Counted from the first letter of the stretch, positions 1-11,073 are shown. The stretch is 64,000 nucleotides of DNA from Sphingosinicella xenopeptidilytica (GCF_042676985.1 NZ_JBHTIK010000002.1:496001-560000), one strand, 5' to 3'. The notes: generated by a model from the letters alone, not told the origin. Made by a program: numbers and translations.

Positions 1-2
1 CG

Positions 3-506
3 GGTATCGATTTCCAGCTCGGCTACCGTCTGCCGACTGAGTTCGTGAATGAGAACGCCGCGCTGAACTTCGGCCTCTATATGAACTACCTGTTCGACTA
101 CAAGGTTCAGGAACTTCCGGGTGTCACGCTCGATTATGCGGGCACGGCGTCCTATTTCGGCGCTGGTCTTGGCACCAGCTTCCCGGAATGGAAGGGGACT
201 CTGAACCTCGACTGGATGCTGAACGATGTGCTGACGCTTTCGTCTCGCGTGCGCTACATCGACGGCATGAAGAACCGCTTGTCGCTCCAGTTCCCGGGCG
301 AAGAGTTCACGGGTCCGGGTTCGGTCTGGTACTTCGACTTCGCAGTCCAGGCGAACGTCGATGCACTGACCTTCCGTGTCGGTCTCAACAATGCGTTCAA
401 CAAGCAGCCGCCGGAATACCAGCCGAACGTGCAATCGGGCACCGATCCGTCACTCTACGACGTGATCGGCCGCCGCGGCTACGTGTCGGTCGGCCTGCGG
501 TTCTAA
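3..506 (+). CDS. TonB-dependent receptor, C-terminal fragment
   Basis: This is the 3' end of an outer-membrane TonB-dependent receptor; its start lies left of the window. The visible 167 codons show alternating aromatic and polar beta-strands typical of the 22-strand barrel. Near the end is the recurrent receptor signature LTFRVGLNNAFNKQPP, and the chain finishes in an aromatic C-terminal strand (GYVSVGLRF) ending in Phe, the recognition signal for BAM insertion. The substrate cannot be judged because the plug domain is outside the window. A strong intrinsic terminator follows directly, so the gene ends its transcript here and the downstream small gene has its own promoter or depends on read-through. 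Confidence 0.85.
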   Translation, partial: GIDFQLGYRLPTEFVNENAALNFGLYMNYLFDYKVQELPGVTLDYAGTASYFGAGLGTSFPEWKGTLNLDWMLNDVLTLSSRVRYIDGMKNRLSLQFPGEEFTGPGSVWYFDFAVQANVDALTFRVGLNNAFNKQPPEYQPNVQSGTDPSLYDVIGRRGYVSVGLRF

Positions 507-531
507 AGAACCAGCGGACATACGCAAAAAT

Positions 532-565
532 GAAGGCGGGGCTCTTGCTCCGCCTTCTGTTTTTC
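532..565 (+). terminator. Rho-independent terminator after the TonB receptor
   Basis: An 8-bp GC-rich stem, GAAGGCGG pairing with CCGCCTTC, encloses a loop of about 10 nt and is followed by a T-rich tract (TGTTTTT). It lies 26 nt after the receptor stop codon. Confidence 0.85.
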
Positions 566-600
566 TGTCAGATTGCCGGTTCAGGAAGGGAGCGGGATTC

Positions 601-858
601 ATGAAGCGGATTGCTGCGACTGTAGCGCTTGGTATGCTTTTCTTGTCTTCAACTGGCATTGCCGCAGGCGCTGCGGAAGACAAGAAGGCGCGTCCAGATC
701 CTGATGAGGTGATCTGCAAGATTGAAGATCAGACCAACACACGCTTCAAGAAGAAGGTCTGCATGACGCGCCGGGATCGTGAGGCTCTTGCAGAAGCGCA
801 GAAGCGCGACCTTGCTGAAATGGTGAGCCGATCAGTGATGCGTGATCCTGACGAATGA
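601..858 (+). CDS. Small exported protein with a cysteine pair
   Basis: The 85-residue product has a clear signal peptide: Lys-Arg, then a hydrophobic run, with likely cleavage after AAGAA near residue 25. The mature part is about 60 residues, charged, and contains two cysteines (VICK and KKVCM) that could form a disulfide, followed by a basic, probably helical C-terminus. Small periplasmic proteins with a paired-Cys layout are common in sphingomonads, but I know of no assigned function. A purine-rich site (AGGAAGGGAG) precedes the ATG. It stands between a receptor terminator and the TPR-sulfotransferase gene, 37 nt before that gene's ATG, so co-transcription with the modifying enzymes is possible. 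Confidence 0.7.
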   Translation: MKRIAATVALGMLFLSSTGIAAGAAEDKKARPDPDEVICKIEDQTNTRFKKKVCMTRRDREALAEAQKRDLAEMVSRSVMRDPDE

Positions 859-895
859 CCACCATGGATGACCAGCCGCAATGGTTCCTTGATTG

Positions 896-2929
896 ATGAC
901 ATCGCCACGATTCCGGAGCAGTAGCGCGGCTGATGTCGTGGCGCTGTATCAGCGCGGCGATCTTGAAGCTGCGCGTGAACTCGGCGAGAAACTTCTTGGT
1001 TCCCGATCGGACAGCCCTGCGCTCTTGCACTTGGTCGGCGTATTGTGTTGCCAGACAGATCGCCTCGATCGCGGCATTCTGTTGTTGGAGCGCAGCCTGC
1101 GCCAGGCACCCAATGATATGACCGCGCGCCTCAACCTTGTTCGTGCGTTGGTCGATGCGGGGAAACCTGAGCAGGCTGAAGCGATATGCGCGGGCGGCGA
1201 TGCGGAGGCAGATCCCGAATGGTTACGGCTGCACGGGGATATTCTGAAATCCCTCCGAAGGTTCGATGAGGCTGCGCGGGCATACGAAGCGACTGTCTCG
1301 AGAAATGCCGAGAACTTCGAGGCATGGAATAATCTCGGTAACGTCCGGCTGGAAACCGGTGACACCGGTGCAGCGATCACAGCTTTTGAGCGCGCCAAGG
1401 CCTTGAAGCCTGAGATGGTGGTGATACGCATCAATCTCGCGAAAGCCCTGGCGACGGCCGGGCGTTATCCGGAAAGTATTGCCGAGCTTCAAAAGGCAGT
1501 GGAGATTGCGCCTCAGGATACGAATGCACTGCTGGAGCTTGGGCGGCTGCTCAACCGTGCTGGGCAGAGCGACGAGGCGCTCGCGCTCCTTGGGAGTGCG
1601 GCCAGACTCGATCGCAAAAATCCAGAGGTTTTTGTCGCCATCGGCCTTACATTTGCGCAACTCGGAGAAATACACCGGGCCGAGCAAGCCTACAGGTTCG
1701 CGATCGAGGCTGATCCATCTTTTGCGCAGGCTTATGTGAACCTCGGCCTGCTCCTTGAGCAAAGCAATCGCGTAGACCAGCTCGACCAGTTGATCGCCAC
1801 CGCCAAAGTCAGCCGCATCGCGCGGGATGAACTGACCTACCTCCAAGCACTCTCGCAGTTTCGGAAGGGGCAATTCAGGGAAGCCCTCGAAGCAGTGCAA
1901 TCGACGGATAGCGAGAGCATCGACACGCTGGTGCGCGAACAGCTCATCGGTCAACTCGCGGATAGGCTTGGCGATGCCGATACGGCATTTGCGGCCTTTA
2001 CCAGCATGAACCGGGCAATGGCGCGTGATCCGGCGGCGCTCCCGTTCGATGGAACGGAACATACACGGTTTGTCGAAAGCCTGACGGCGGTAACGACGCC
2101 GGAATGGTATGCGCGCTGGCCGCAGCTAAGCCTTGAATCCACACCCTCAACGCCGGTCTTTCTGGTGGGCTTTCCGCGATCGGGAACAACTCTTCTCGAT
2201 ACTGTGCTCATGGGGCACCCGGACACGCACGTGCTCGAGGAAGAACCACTGCTTGCGCGCGTGCGAGACATGCTTGGCGGCATTGAACGTCTGCACGACG
2301 TGGGCGTGGATGAAGCGAACGCGCTTCGCAGCCGCTATTTCGAGGAACTCGATTCGATTTCTCCTGCCGCGCCCGGCAAACTCGTTATCGACAAACTGCC
2401 GCTCAATATCCTGCGCACGCCGCTCATCCATCGATTGTTTCCTGACGCGAAATTCATCTTTGCCGCGCGTCATCCCTGTGATGCGGTGCTCAGCTGCTTC
2501 ATGCAGAACTTCAAGATCAACCAGGCAATGGCGACGTTTTTGGATATCCGCAACGCCAGCCTCTTCTACGACCGCACGCTGGGTTATTGGGATCAGTGTC
2601 AGCGCGTGTTTCCGCTGAATGTCCATATCGTCCGCTATGAATCTATGGTGGCCGATATGGAAGTGGAGGTACGCGCGCTCATCGATTTCCTCGGCTTGCC
2701 GTGGGATGACCGGGTGCTTGATTATCAGCGTACCGCGGCAGATCGCGGCTATATCCGCACGCCGAGCTATGCGCAGGTCACAGAGCGTGTTTATTCGCGG
2801 GCGAAAGGGCGCTGGGAACGCTATCGTGCGCACCTGCAGGATGTCCTTCCCATTCTGTCGCCGTGGGCTGAAAAACTGGGCTATGGTCCCGTATTGCCCG
2901 TGGGAGGCAATGAGGGGGCGGGGATTTGA
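896..2929 (+). CDS. TPR-containing sulfotransferase
   Basis: The protein has about 677 residues. The N-terminal 380 or so form a run of tetratricopeptide repeats with 34-residue spacing; WNNLGNVRLETGDTGAAITAFERA is one clear repeat, cited here only as a landmark near residue 150. The C-terminal 260 form a PAPS-dependent sulfotransferase domain, with the 5'-phosphosulfate loop VGFPRSGTT at about residues 424-432 and the downstream FAARHPCDAV segment that usually contacts the 3'-phosphate. The family (Sulfotransfer_3 with TPRs) resembles tyrosylprotein sulfotransferases, but the acceptor is unknown. The ATG at 896 is preferred to an in-frame TTG at 893; there is no clear Shine-Dalgarno. The next gene starts within the stop codon of this one, implying coupled translation. 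GC is lower than in neighbouring housekeeping genes. Confidence 0.88.
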   Translation: MTSPRFRSSSAADVVALYQRGDLEAARELGEKLLGSRSDSPALLHLVGVLCCQTDRLDRGILLLERSLRQAPNDMTARLNLVRALVDAGKPEQAEAICAGGDAEADPEWLRLHGDILKSLRRFDEAARAYEATVSRNAENFEAWNNLGNVRLETGDTGAAITAFERAKALKPEMVVIRINLAKALATAGRYPESIAELQKAVEIAPQDTNALLELGRLLNRAGQSDEALALLGSAARLDRKNPEVFVAIGLTFAQLGEIHRAEQAYRFAIEADPSFAQAYVNLGLLLEQSNRVDQLDQLIATAKVSRIARDELTYLQALSQFRKGQFREALEAVQSTDSESIDTLVREQLIGQLADRLGDADTAFAAFTSMNRAMARDPAALPFDGTEHTRFVESLTAVTTPEWYARWPQLSLESTPSTPVFLVGFPRSGTTLLDTVLMGHPDTHVLEEEPLLARVRDMLGGIERLHDVGVDEANALRSRYFEELDSISPAAPGKLVIDKLPLNILRTPLIHRLFPDAKFIFAARHPCDAVLSCFMQNFKINQAMATFLDIRNASLFYDRTLGYWDQCQRVFPLNVHIVRYESMVADMEVEVRALIDFLGLPWDDRVLDYQRTAADRGYIRTPSYAQVTERVYSRAKGRWERYRAHLQDVLPILSPWAEKLGYGPVLPVGGNEGAGI

Positions 2930-4419
2930 ACGCAGCCGCGTTGAAGATTGATGCCGACGCTGCCTATCGAGCTGGCCTCCGGGCGCTTGATACAGGGGAT
3001 GAAATCGAAGTTCTGCCCCTTCTCGATGCAGCGCTCGATACGGCACCGGATGATGCACGGCTCTGGCAGGTCAAGGCGCTGCTCCACCGTTCCTTGGAAG
3101 AGCTTGCGCCCTCGGTCGTTGCGTTCGCGCGCGCTGCTACGCTTGCACCGCAGGACGCGACAATTGCGCATGGCCATGCCCACGCTGCCCTCGAAGCTGG
3201 GCTTCCCGCTGCGCCGCTCTTTGAACGCGCTCTTACGCTAGCGAAGGATCGCGGGCCGGTCGTGCAGGGTATTGCCGCTGCACTCGTTGTCGAGAATGGT
3301 CCCAGCGCTGCAATCGACAGGCTCCATGCCGAACTTCGCGTGAACCCTGATTGGCTTGTTGGCCACTGGTTGCTCTCAAGACTGCGCTGGACCGAGGGAG
3401 ATCGGGACGGTTTCGCGGCATCGATCGAGGCTGCGGTGAAGCGCGCACCGCGCAGTGTCGTGCATTGGCGTCAGTACATATTTATCCTGATGCATGGCGG
3501 CCTGCATGAGCAGGCTCTGGCTGTCATTGATCGTGCGCGTGCAGCTGCCGGCCCGGATACCGCTTTCCTGTTCGATGAGGCTGCCTGCCTTACGGAAAGC
3601 TGGCAACTCGACGCGGCGGAACGCGCTTTCGCGGCGCTTCCGCGTACCAGCGACATGTCGGTCGCGATCCACGCGGTCCGCCATTTGTTGCGCTTGCAGC
3701 GGCCCGAGGAGGCCGCTGCGCGTGCGGAACCGCTGATGAAGCGCGGCGATGCGCACATGATCATGCCCTACCTCTCGATCATATGGCGGCTGCTCGGCGA
3801 TCCGCGCTTCGCCTGGTTCGAAGGCGATGATCGCTTCGTCCGTGCCTATGATCTTCGGCAAAAAATCGATTGCTGGCCGAAACTCGCGGAAACCTTGCGC
3901 GCTCTTCACGTGACGGCCGGACAGCCGCTCGAACAATCCGTTCGCGGCGGCACGCAGACGGATGGACCGCTTTTTTCCCGCATCGAACCGGAAATCTGCG
4001 CGCTGCGTCAAACGATTGCGGAAACTGTGGCGGAGCATGTTGCGCAGCTTCCGCCGCCAGAAGTGGGCCATCCGCTGCTCGCGCCGCGCCGCGATCGGCG
4101 TATACGGTTTACCGGGGCATGGTCGATCCGGTTGCAGGGTGCAGGCTACCATACCAATCATGTCCACCCCGGCGGGTGGCTCAGTTCGGCACTCTATCTC
4201 GTTGTGCCGCCGGAAACGGCGGACACAGCACGCAAGGCTGGCTGGCTCACATTTGGCCAGCCGCAGGTTGAACTTGGGCTCGATCTGCCACCTGTGCGAA
4301 TGATCCAGCCGAAGGAGGGGCATCTCACGCTCTTTCCTTCAACCATGTGGCACGGCACCACGCCTTTCAGTGAGGGCGAGCGCATGACGGTCGCTTTCGA
4401 CGTAGGTGTGCCGCGCTAG
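2926..4419 (+). CDS. TPR-linked putative 2OG-Fe(II) oxygenase
   Basis: The 497-residue protein has TPR-like helical repeats over roughly residues 10-330 and a double-stranded beta-helix domain at the C-terminus. The metal-site motif is HTNHVHP (His409, His412, His414), the distal ligand is in MWHGTTPF (His476), and Arg486 of ERMTVAF is placed to bind 2-oxoglutarate. This matches the 2OG-FeII_Oxy_5 type, which has H-x-H in place of the common H-x-D. It probably hydroxylates a protein or peptide substrate bound by its TPRs; that is inference. The start is a TTG overlapping the previous TGA, preceded by a strong purine-rich site (GAGGGGGCGGGGA). The tight coupling ties it to the sulfotransferase. 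Its stop codon shares a CTAG with the stop of the convergent gene. Confidence 0.85.
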   Translation: MNAAALKIDADAAYRAGLRALDTGDEIEVLPLLDAALDTAPDDARLWQVKALLHRSLEELAPSVVAFARAATLAPQDATIAHGHAHAALEAGLPAAPLFERALTLAKDRGPVVQGIAAALVVENGPSAAIDRLHAELRVNPDWLVGHWLLSRLRWTEGDRDGFAASIEAAVKRAPRSVVHWRQYIFILMHGGLHEQALAVIDRARAAAGPDTAFLFDEAACLTESWQLDAAERAFAALPRTSDMSVAIHAVRHLLRLQRPEEAAARAEPLMKRGDAHMIMPYLSIIWRLLGDPRFAWFEGDDRFVRAYDLRQKIDCWPKLAETLRALHVTAGQPLEQSVRGGTQTDGPLFSRIEPEICALRQTIAETVAEHVAQLPPPEVGHPLLAPRRDRRIRFTGAWSIRLQGAGYHTNHVHPGGWLSSALYLVVPPETADTARKAGWLTFGQPQVELGLDLPPVRMIQPKEGHLTLFPSTMWHGTTPFSEGERMTVAFDVGVPR

Positions 4420-5153
4420 CGCGCTGTCTGCGCTCTCAGCCATCCGGTAACGGATACGCGCTGTTTTCCGGCAAAAGGCGCCACATAGCTGACGCTGTGC
4501 GCCACAGGCACGGCGAACACACGCAGACTGTTGAACGCAGGTGTCAGCACCCGTGAGACGCCGCCGTTTTCATCGTGAAACATCAGCAGACCGCCCCACT
4601 CCGGACGCCAGCCGTCGCTGAGGCCGAAGACATAGGCGGCATACCTGTTCTTTCCCGCGACGTCGTCGTCGTGGCGTGTCAGGAAATGACCCGGCCCGTA
4701 TGCCGTCGCTTGTGCATCCGCGAAATCGATGCGTGTTGTGCCTGTGATCGTGCGGAAGAACGATATGACCGTCTCCGAACAGAGGAAATTCGCAAACATG
4801 TCGAGCGGTGTTCCGGACCGGGTCCGCGCGGCAGGGTCATCATCGGTTCGGATCGCGCGGTAGCGATACTGAAAGCCGTGCCGTGCGGCATCGTTCACGG
4901 AGCGGTCGAGCTGTGCCTGTGCGGCAGCGTCGAGTTCGGGGAGTCGCTGCTGCGGTATTTCGTAGACCTTCTCCCCGGCGTTGAGCACCTCGGTCCAGTC
5001 ATCGCGGCTGTTCAGATATGCGGCGAGCACCTTCGCCGATTCCGATGTCAGGAAACCATCGATGGAGACTTGTCCGTCACGCGCAAAGGTTTCGGCAAGC
5101 GCGACGGTATCGAGATCTGGATTAAGCGCGAAGTGCGTTGCTGGCGGGGACAT
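4416..5153 (-). CDS. 2OG-Fe(II) oxygenase, prolyl-hydroxylase-like
   Basis: The 245-residue protein is a stand-alone double-stranded beta-helix oxygenase. Visible ligands are His161 and Asp163 (TRHDDD) and His219 (VAHSVSYV), with Arg232 (QRVSVTGW) as the 2-oxoglutarate anchor. WGGLLMFHDENGG is typical of the prolyl 4-hydroxylase/OGFOD-like group. The substrate is unknown. Upstream on the same strand is clpB, 31 nt away, so it could be read through from clpB; the TPR-oxygenase gene converges on it with overlapping stop codons. It is the second oxygenase of this small cluster, and its proximity to the sulfotransferase suggests a joint modifying role rather than a heat-shock role. Confidence 0.85.
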   Translation of the reverse strand: MSPPATHFALNPDLDTVALAETFARDGQVSIDGFLTSESAKVLAAYLNSRDDWTEVLNAGEKVYEIPQQRLPELDAAAQAQLDRSVNDAARHGFQYRYRAIRTDDDPAARTRSGTPLDMFANFLCSETVISFFRTITGTTRIDFADAQATAYGPGHFLTRHDDDVAGKNRYAAYVFGLSDGWRPEWGGLLMFHDENGGVSRVLTPAFNSLRVFAVPVAHSVSYVAPFAGKQRVSVTGWLRAQTAR

Positions 5154-5184
5154 GGGTCATTGCTAGCCATGTCCCCGCCCGATG

Positions 5185-7761
<2,577 letters not shown>

Positions 7762-7802
7762 ACCGTTTACATCCCCCTTGGCGGGCAATCATGGACCGAG
7801 CG

Positions 7803-7832
7803 CGATATGGTGTTGCAGTTTTGCAACGCAAG
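7803..7832 (-). promoter_or_regulatory. Possible sigma-32 promoter and inverted repeat upstream of clpB
   Basis: On the minus strand a CTTG box is followed after about 17 nt by an ACCATAT-like -10, loosely fitting the alphaproteobacterial heat-shock form (CTTG, 17-18 nt, CYTATNT). The spacer contains a perfect inverted repeat, GTTGCA-4 nt-TGCAAC, at 7812-7827. The match is imperfect and the assignment rests mainly on position before clpB. Confidence 0.35.
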
Positions 7833-7898
7833 CGTCCGGCACAAGTTTTTTGCACCGGGCGTCACGCCCGTTCCATGACTCCGATCAAACGGAGCGGT

Positions 7899-9185
7899 TC
7901 AGAAATAGGTCCGTATCGACCCCGTCACCACCAGCGCATCGTCGACGATGTAAAGCAGCTTCCATTTGTCGAAGGTCGTGCAGGGGTGTGAGATGCCGAA
8001 GCCGATGAGATCGCCTGGTTGCAGCGATGATTCCGCCGGAACGTCGAGATAGGCGTGCTGGTCGTCGAGCCGGACGACACGGTGTGCTTCGCTGAGTGGC
8101 AGCGGCGCAGCATCGGCTCCGGGGTGAGCCCATGCGAGCGCGGTGGGGCGGGCGACGTCCTCCCCGATGTCGCGCTTGCCGAGGCCCGCGATCACCCGTG
8201 TCGGTTCGGGCCGCGAATGAACATAGGCCCAAACTTCCAGCGCAGGGCGCAGTCCTTCGCCCAGGCTTGCAGCGATCGGCGAGCGCGCCTCGAGCTGGTC
8301 GATGAGCTGCTTGTAGAAATGGCTGTCGTGGATGAGGTAACAGCCGCTGCGCAGCAGCACGAAAAACGGTCGTTCTTTCCGCGCGGCGCCGAATGTTTCG
8401 GCGACACGATCGAACAGCGAGGAGCCGCCCGCCGAGAGCATCGGCTCGCCCGTGAACAGACCGCTATCGTGGCAGTGTTCGCCAAGGCGGACGATCCGCT
8501 GCAACAGGGCATCGACTTTCGCGTCGCGTTCGGTGGGTTCGAGTCCCTGAACGACGCCTTCGAACGCCTCGATGCCGCGAAGGCACACGTACGGGGACGC
8601 TGCGATCCGCTCTGCTGCCGCAACCGCCTCGGCATCGTCGCGGAAACCTGTGCGGCCGCTGGAAAGGCCGAGCTCGATGAGCACTTGTAGCCGCCGGCCC
8701 GGCGGGCTCGCCGCCAGCCCGGCTTCCAGAAGGTCGATCGCGTGCATCGAGTCGACGAGACAGTAGAAATCGAAATCGGGATCGGTGCGCAGTTCACCTG
8801 CGACATAGGCGATGTTCGCACGCCCCACGAGCTGGTTCGCCATGAAGATTCGCCCGATGCCGAATGCGCGGTAGGCGCGGACATGGCCGGCGGTCGCCGC
8901 GGTGATTCCCCACGCGCCGTCCGCCATCTGCATGGCGAAGAGTTCAGGGCTCATTGTCGTCTTGCCATGCGGAGCGATCTGCGTGCCGGTCAGTGCGGTG
9001 AAACGCTGCATCCAGCGGCTGTTGTGCTGGAGCGCCGAGCGGCGCAGCACCGCTGCCGGCAGCATGAGGTCTTCGTTCAGCACCGAGAGCCCGGCGCCGG
9101 CAAGGTCCGCCGCGTCACCGTGCCATGCGGCAGGCAGGCCCTTGATCCGCCAATCGAGCGGCTCAGGCGGCAGCTTGGTCGCCAT
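7899..9185 (-). CDS. D-serine dehydratase-like fold-type III PLP enzyme (locus A)
   Basis: The 428-residue protein is a fold-III PLP enzyme of the D-threonine aldolase/D-serine dehydratase (DSD1) group. The PLP lysine is Lys75 in APHGKTTMSPE, at the start of an alanine-racemase-like TIM barrel. The C-terminal domain carries HPCTTFD (His400 and Cys402), the zinc pair that distinguishes eukaryotic-type D-serine dehydratases. The likely reaction is deamination or retro-aldol cleavage of a D-amino acid; the exact substrate is not deducible. It starts 35 nt after the beta-lactamase-like gene on the same strand, probably in one operon. A second protein of this group is encoded at the right edge of the window. 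Confidence 0.85.
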   Translation of the reverse strand: MATKLPPEPLDWRIKGLPAAWHGDAADLAGAGLSVLNEDLMLPAAVLRRSALQHNSRWMQRFTALTGTQIAPHGKTTMSPELFAMQMADGAWGITAATAGHVRAYRAFGIGRIFMANQLVGRANIAYVAGELRTDPDFDFYCLVDSMHAIDLLEAGLAASPPGRRLQVLIELGLSSGRTGFRDDAEAVAAAERIAASPYVCLRGIEAFEGVVQGLEPTERDAKVDALLQRIVRLGEHCHDSGLFTGEPMLSAGGSSLFDRVAETFGAARKERPFFVLLRSGCYLIHDSHFYKQLIDQLEARSPIAASLGEGLRPALEVWAYVHSRPEPTRVIAGLGKRDIGEDVARPTALAWAHPGADAAPLPLSEAHRVVRLDDQHAYLDVPAESSLQPGDLIGFGISHPCTTFDKWKLLYIVDDALVVTGSIRTYF

Positions 9186-9220
9186 TCTTTTCTCCCTTGG
9201 ATATGTTGCTGTTGCCGCGC

Positions 9221-10237
9221 TTAGTTGGCGGTGAGGAAGTGGTCGTAGGCGACGCGGGCAATGTCGGCGATCACCTTGTCCTGCGTGGCTGTGCCCCGGG
9301 TATCGCCCTTCACGAACACCGCGATCGCGAACTGGCGTCCGTTCGGGAGCGTGATGATGCCGACATCGTTCGCCACAGACGACAGCGTGCCGGTCTTGTG
9401 GGCGATGACCGTGTCGGACGGCAACAGGCCCTTGAGGCGATTCCCGCCGGTGCGGCAGCGCTCCATGATCCCGATCAACGTCTTCGTGCTTGCCGCGCTC
9501 ATCGCCTTTCCGGAATGGATGCGGAGCAGAAGCTGTACCATGGCTTCCGGGGTGGATGTGTCACGCGGGTCGGCATTGAACGGCGCGTTCGGGGCACGGG
9601 GGCCGTCGCGGTCTTGCAGTGCCGGATTGGCCTTGAAGGCGGCCTCCACGTTTTCCTTGAATGTGCCGGGGCCGGGGGTTTCGATCCCGATCGCGCGGTA
9701 GAGGAGGTGTGCGGTATCGTTGTCGACCCGCTGCCCCGTGATGCCCTGCGCGCGCAGCCATGCGTTGACGGCCGCCGGCCCGCCCGCGAGCTGGACGAGC
9801 ACGTCCGTCGAGGTGTTGTCGCTCTGGGTGAGCATGAATTCGAGGAGATTGTGGACGGAGAGCGCGATCCCGGGGTGCGGGGTCTGGATCGCCATACCGT
9901 AGGAGCCGACGAGCAGTTTCGGATCGACTGTCACCATCTGGTCGAGCGAGGTTTCGCCCTTGTCTATTCGCTCAAAGATCTTGCCGGCGACGGCGATCTT
10001 GAACGTACTCGCCATGGGGAAGGTGGTGCCGGCGTTCAGCGTCGCCATGTCCTTGCCGTCCACCGCCTGCAGGGCGACGCCGACGGTGCCGTCGGTCTGC
10101 TCGGCGAACAGCTTGAACGCATCCGAGAGACGGTTCTGCGTGGTCGCCGCGGCGGGCGCGGCCAGAACCGGCGCTGCCAACGGCCCGGATGCCAGCAGTG
10201 CGGCGGAAATGAGGGCCACGAGAGAAGCACGTCGCAT
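9221..10237 (-). CDS. Class A beta-lactamase-like serine hydrolase with atypical omega loop
   Basis: The 338-residue exported protein has a signal peptide (cleavage near residue 27) and a class A fold signature: S77-x-x-K80 (MASTFK), SDN at 139-141, RDT at 225-227 and KTG at 281-283. The usual omega-loop E-x-x-L-N, which supplies the deacylating glutamate, is not visible. SDN to RDT spans 86 residues, against 48 in TEM-type enzymes, so about 38 extra residues lie there. It acts in the periplasm. It may hydrolyse a D-amino-acid-containing amide or peptide rather than beta-lactams, given its operon with a D-amino-acid enzyme. An antibiotic-resistance role is possible but unproven. Confidence 0.8.
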   Translation of the reverse strand: MRRASLVALISAALLASGPLAAPVLAAPAAATTQNRLSDAFKLFAEQTDGTVGVALQAVDGKDMATLNAGTTFPMASTFKIAVAGKIFERIDKGETSLDQMVTVDPKLLVGSYGMAIQTPHPGIALSVHNLLEFMLTQSDNTSTDVLVQLAGGPAAVNAWLRAQGITGQRVDNDTAHLLYRAIGIETPGPGTFKENVEAAFKANPALQDRDGPRAPNAPFNADPRDTSTPEAMVQLLLRIHSGKAMSAASTKTLIGIMERCRTGGNRLKGLLPSDTVIAHKTGTLSSVANDVGIITLPNGRQFAIAVFVKGDTRGTATQDKVIADIARVAYDHFLTAN

Positions 10238-10295
10238 GGGCAGTCCTTTTAGCGTTTACCGGCGGAGCTGTGATCGGATGTGACACTACGTCGGC

Positions 10296-10326
10296 GATTT
10301 TCAAATTTGTCAATTTTTGAAAAATC
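10296..10326. promoter_or_regulatory. AT-rich imperfect inverted repeat between bla-like gene and regulator
   Basis: Arms GATTTTCAAA and TTTGAAAAATC face each other across a short centre, differing by one inserted base. This is an AT-rich island in GC-rich surroundings and lies between divergent genes, as expected for the operator of the neighbouring HTH regulator. Confidence 0.55.
10303..10315 (-). promoter_or_regulatory. Shared 13-bp element, copy 1 (AATTGACAAATTT on the minus strand)
   Basis: Read on the minus strand it is AATTGACAAATTT, containing a consensus -35 TTGACA directed at the beta-lactamase-like gene that starts at 10237. The identical 13-mer recurs on the plus strand at 11104-11116 before the deacylase-like gene. 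It is probably a -35 region combined with an operator. Confidence 0.55.
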
Positions 10327-10404
10327 GGATGGGGCCGACCCTGTTTCAGCGCCATGACAGTCGGGCATGGCTCTGCTAGCTTGCGGCATCAGGAGAGGAA
10401 CAGG

Positions 10405-11073
10405 ATGTCGACTGCAAACCGCGCCACGCGCCCGATACCGGCAGCTTCGCTGGCGGAGATCGATCCGGGTGAAGTTTTGCGCGGCATCCGTACCGAGCGC
10501 GGCATGACACTTGCGGAGGTCAGCAAGCGGACGGGTATGCCGATTTCGACTTTGTCCAAAGTGGAAACTGGCAAGATTTCGCTGAGTTACGAAAAGCTCA
10601 TGCGTCTGAGCCGCGGTCTCGACATCGACATCACGCGCTTGTTCGCCGCTCCGAAGGCTGCCCCTGCCGGACGTTCGCTCACCACGGGGCGCCGGACGAT
10701 CACCCGCGCGGGCGATGGCCCCCGTATACGCACCGCGACTTACGACTATGTGTACCCCTCGGCGGACCTGCTCAACAAATCGCTCAACCCGATGATCATA
10801 GATGTCCGCGCGCGATCGCTCGCGGAGTTCGGCGACATGATGCGCCATCCCGGCGAGGAATATGCGCTGGTTCTGGAAGGCCAGTGCGAATTCCATTGCG
10901 ACCTCTACGCTCCCTCTTTGATGTCCACAGGGGACTCGGTCTATTTCGATGGCAGCATGGGCCACGCCTATGTCGCGGTGGGAGAGGGGCCCTGCCGTAT
11001 CCTCTCCATCTGTTCGGCAACCGATGCCGATCTGAAGTCGGCACTCAACCCCCTGCCGAAGGACCCGGCGTAA
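10405..11073 (+). CDS. XRE-family regulator with C-terminal cupin sensor
   Basis: The 222-residue protein has a Cro/C1 helix-turn-helix at about residues 20-75 (GMTLAEVSKRTGMPISTLSKVE) and a C-terminal cupin barrel at about residues 125-215 (HPGEEYALVLEGQCEFHCD, then GDSVYFDGSMGHAY). XRE-cupin regulators such as PuuR usually control amino-acid or amine catabolism by binding a small ligand in the cupin. The ATG at 10405 has a strong AGGAGAGG site; an upstream ATG in the same frame lacks one. It sits between the two arms of locus A, and a shared 13-bp element lies on each side, so it is the prime candidate regulator of both. Confidence 0.88.
   Translation: MSTANRATRPIPAASLAEIDPGEVLRGIRTERGMTLAEVSKRTGMPISTLSKVETGKISLSYEKLMRLSRGLDIDITRLFAAPKAAPAGRSLTTGRRTITRAGDGPRIRTATYDYVYPSADLLNKSLNPMIIDVRARSLAEFGDMMRHPGEEYALVLEGQCEFHCDLYAPSLMSTGDSVYFDGSMGHAYVAVGEGPCRILSICSATDADLKSALNPLPKDPA

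Noticed and set aside
9221..10237. Calling the beta-lactamase-like gene an antibiotic-resistance gene
   Set aside because: The omega-loop glutamate is not visible and the gene sits in a D-amino-acid locus; resistance would need an assay.
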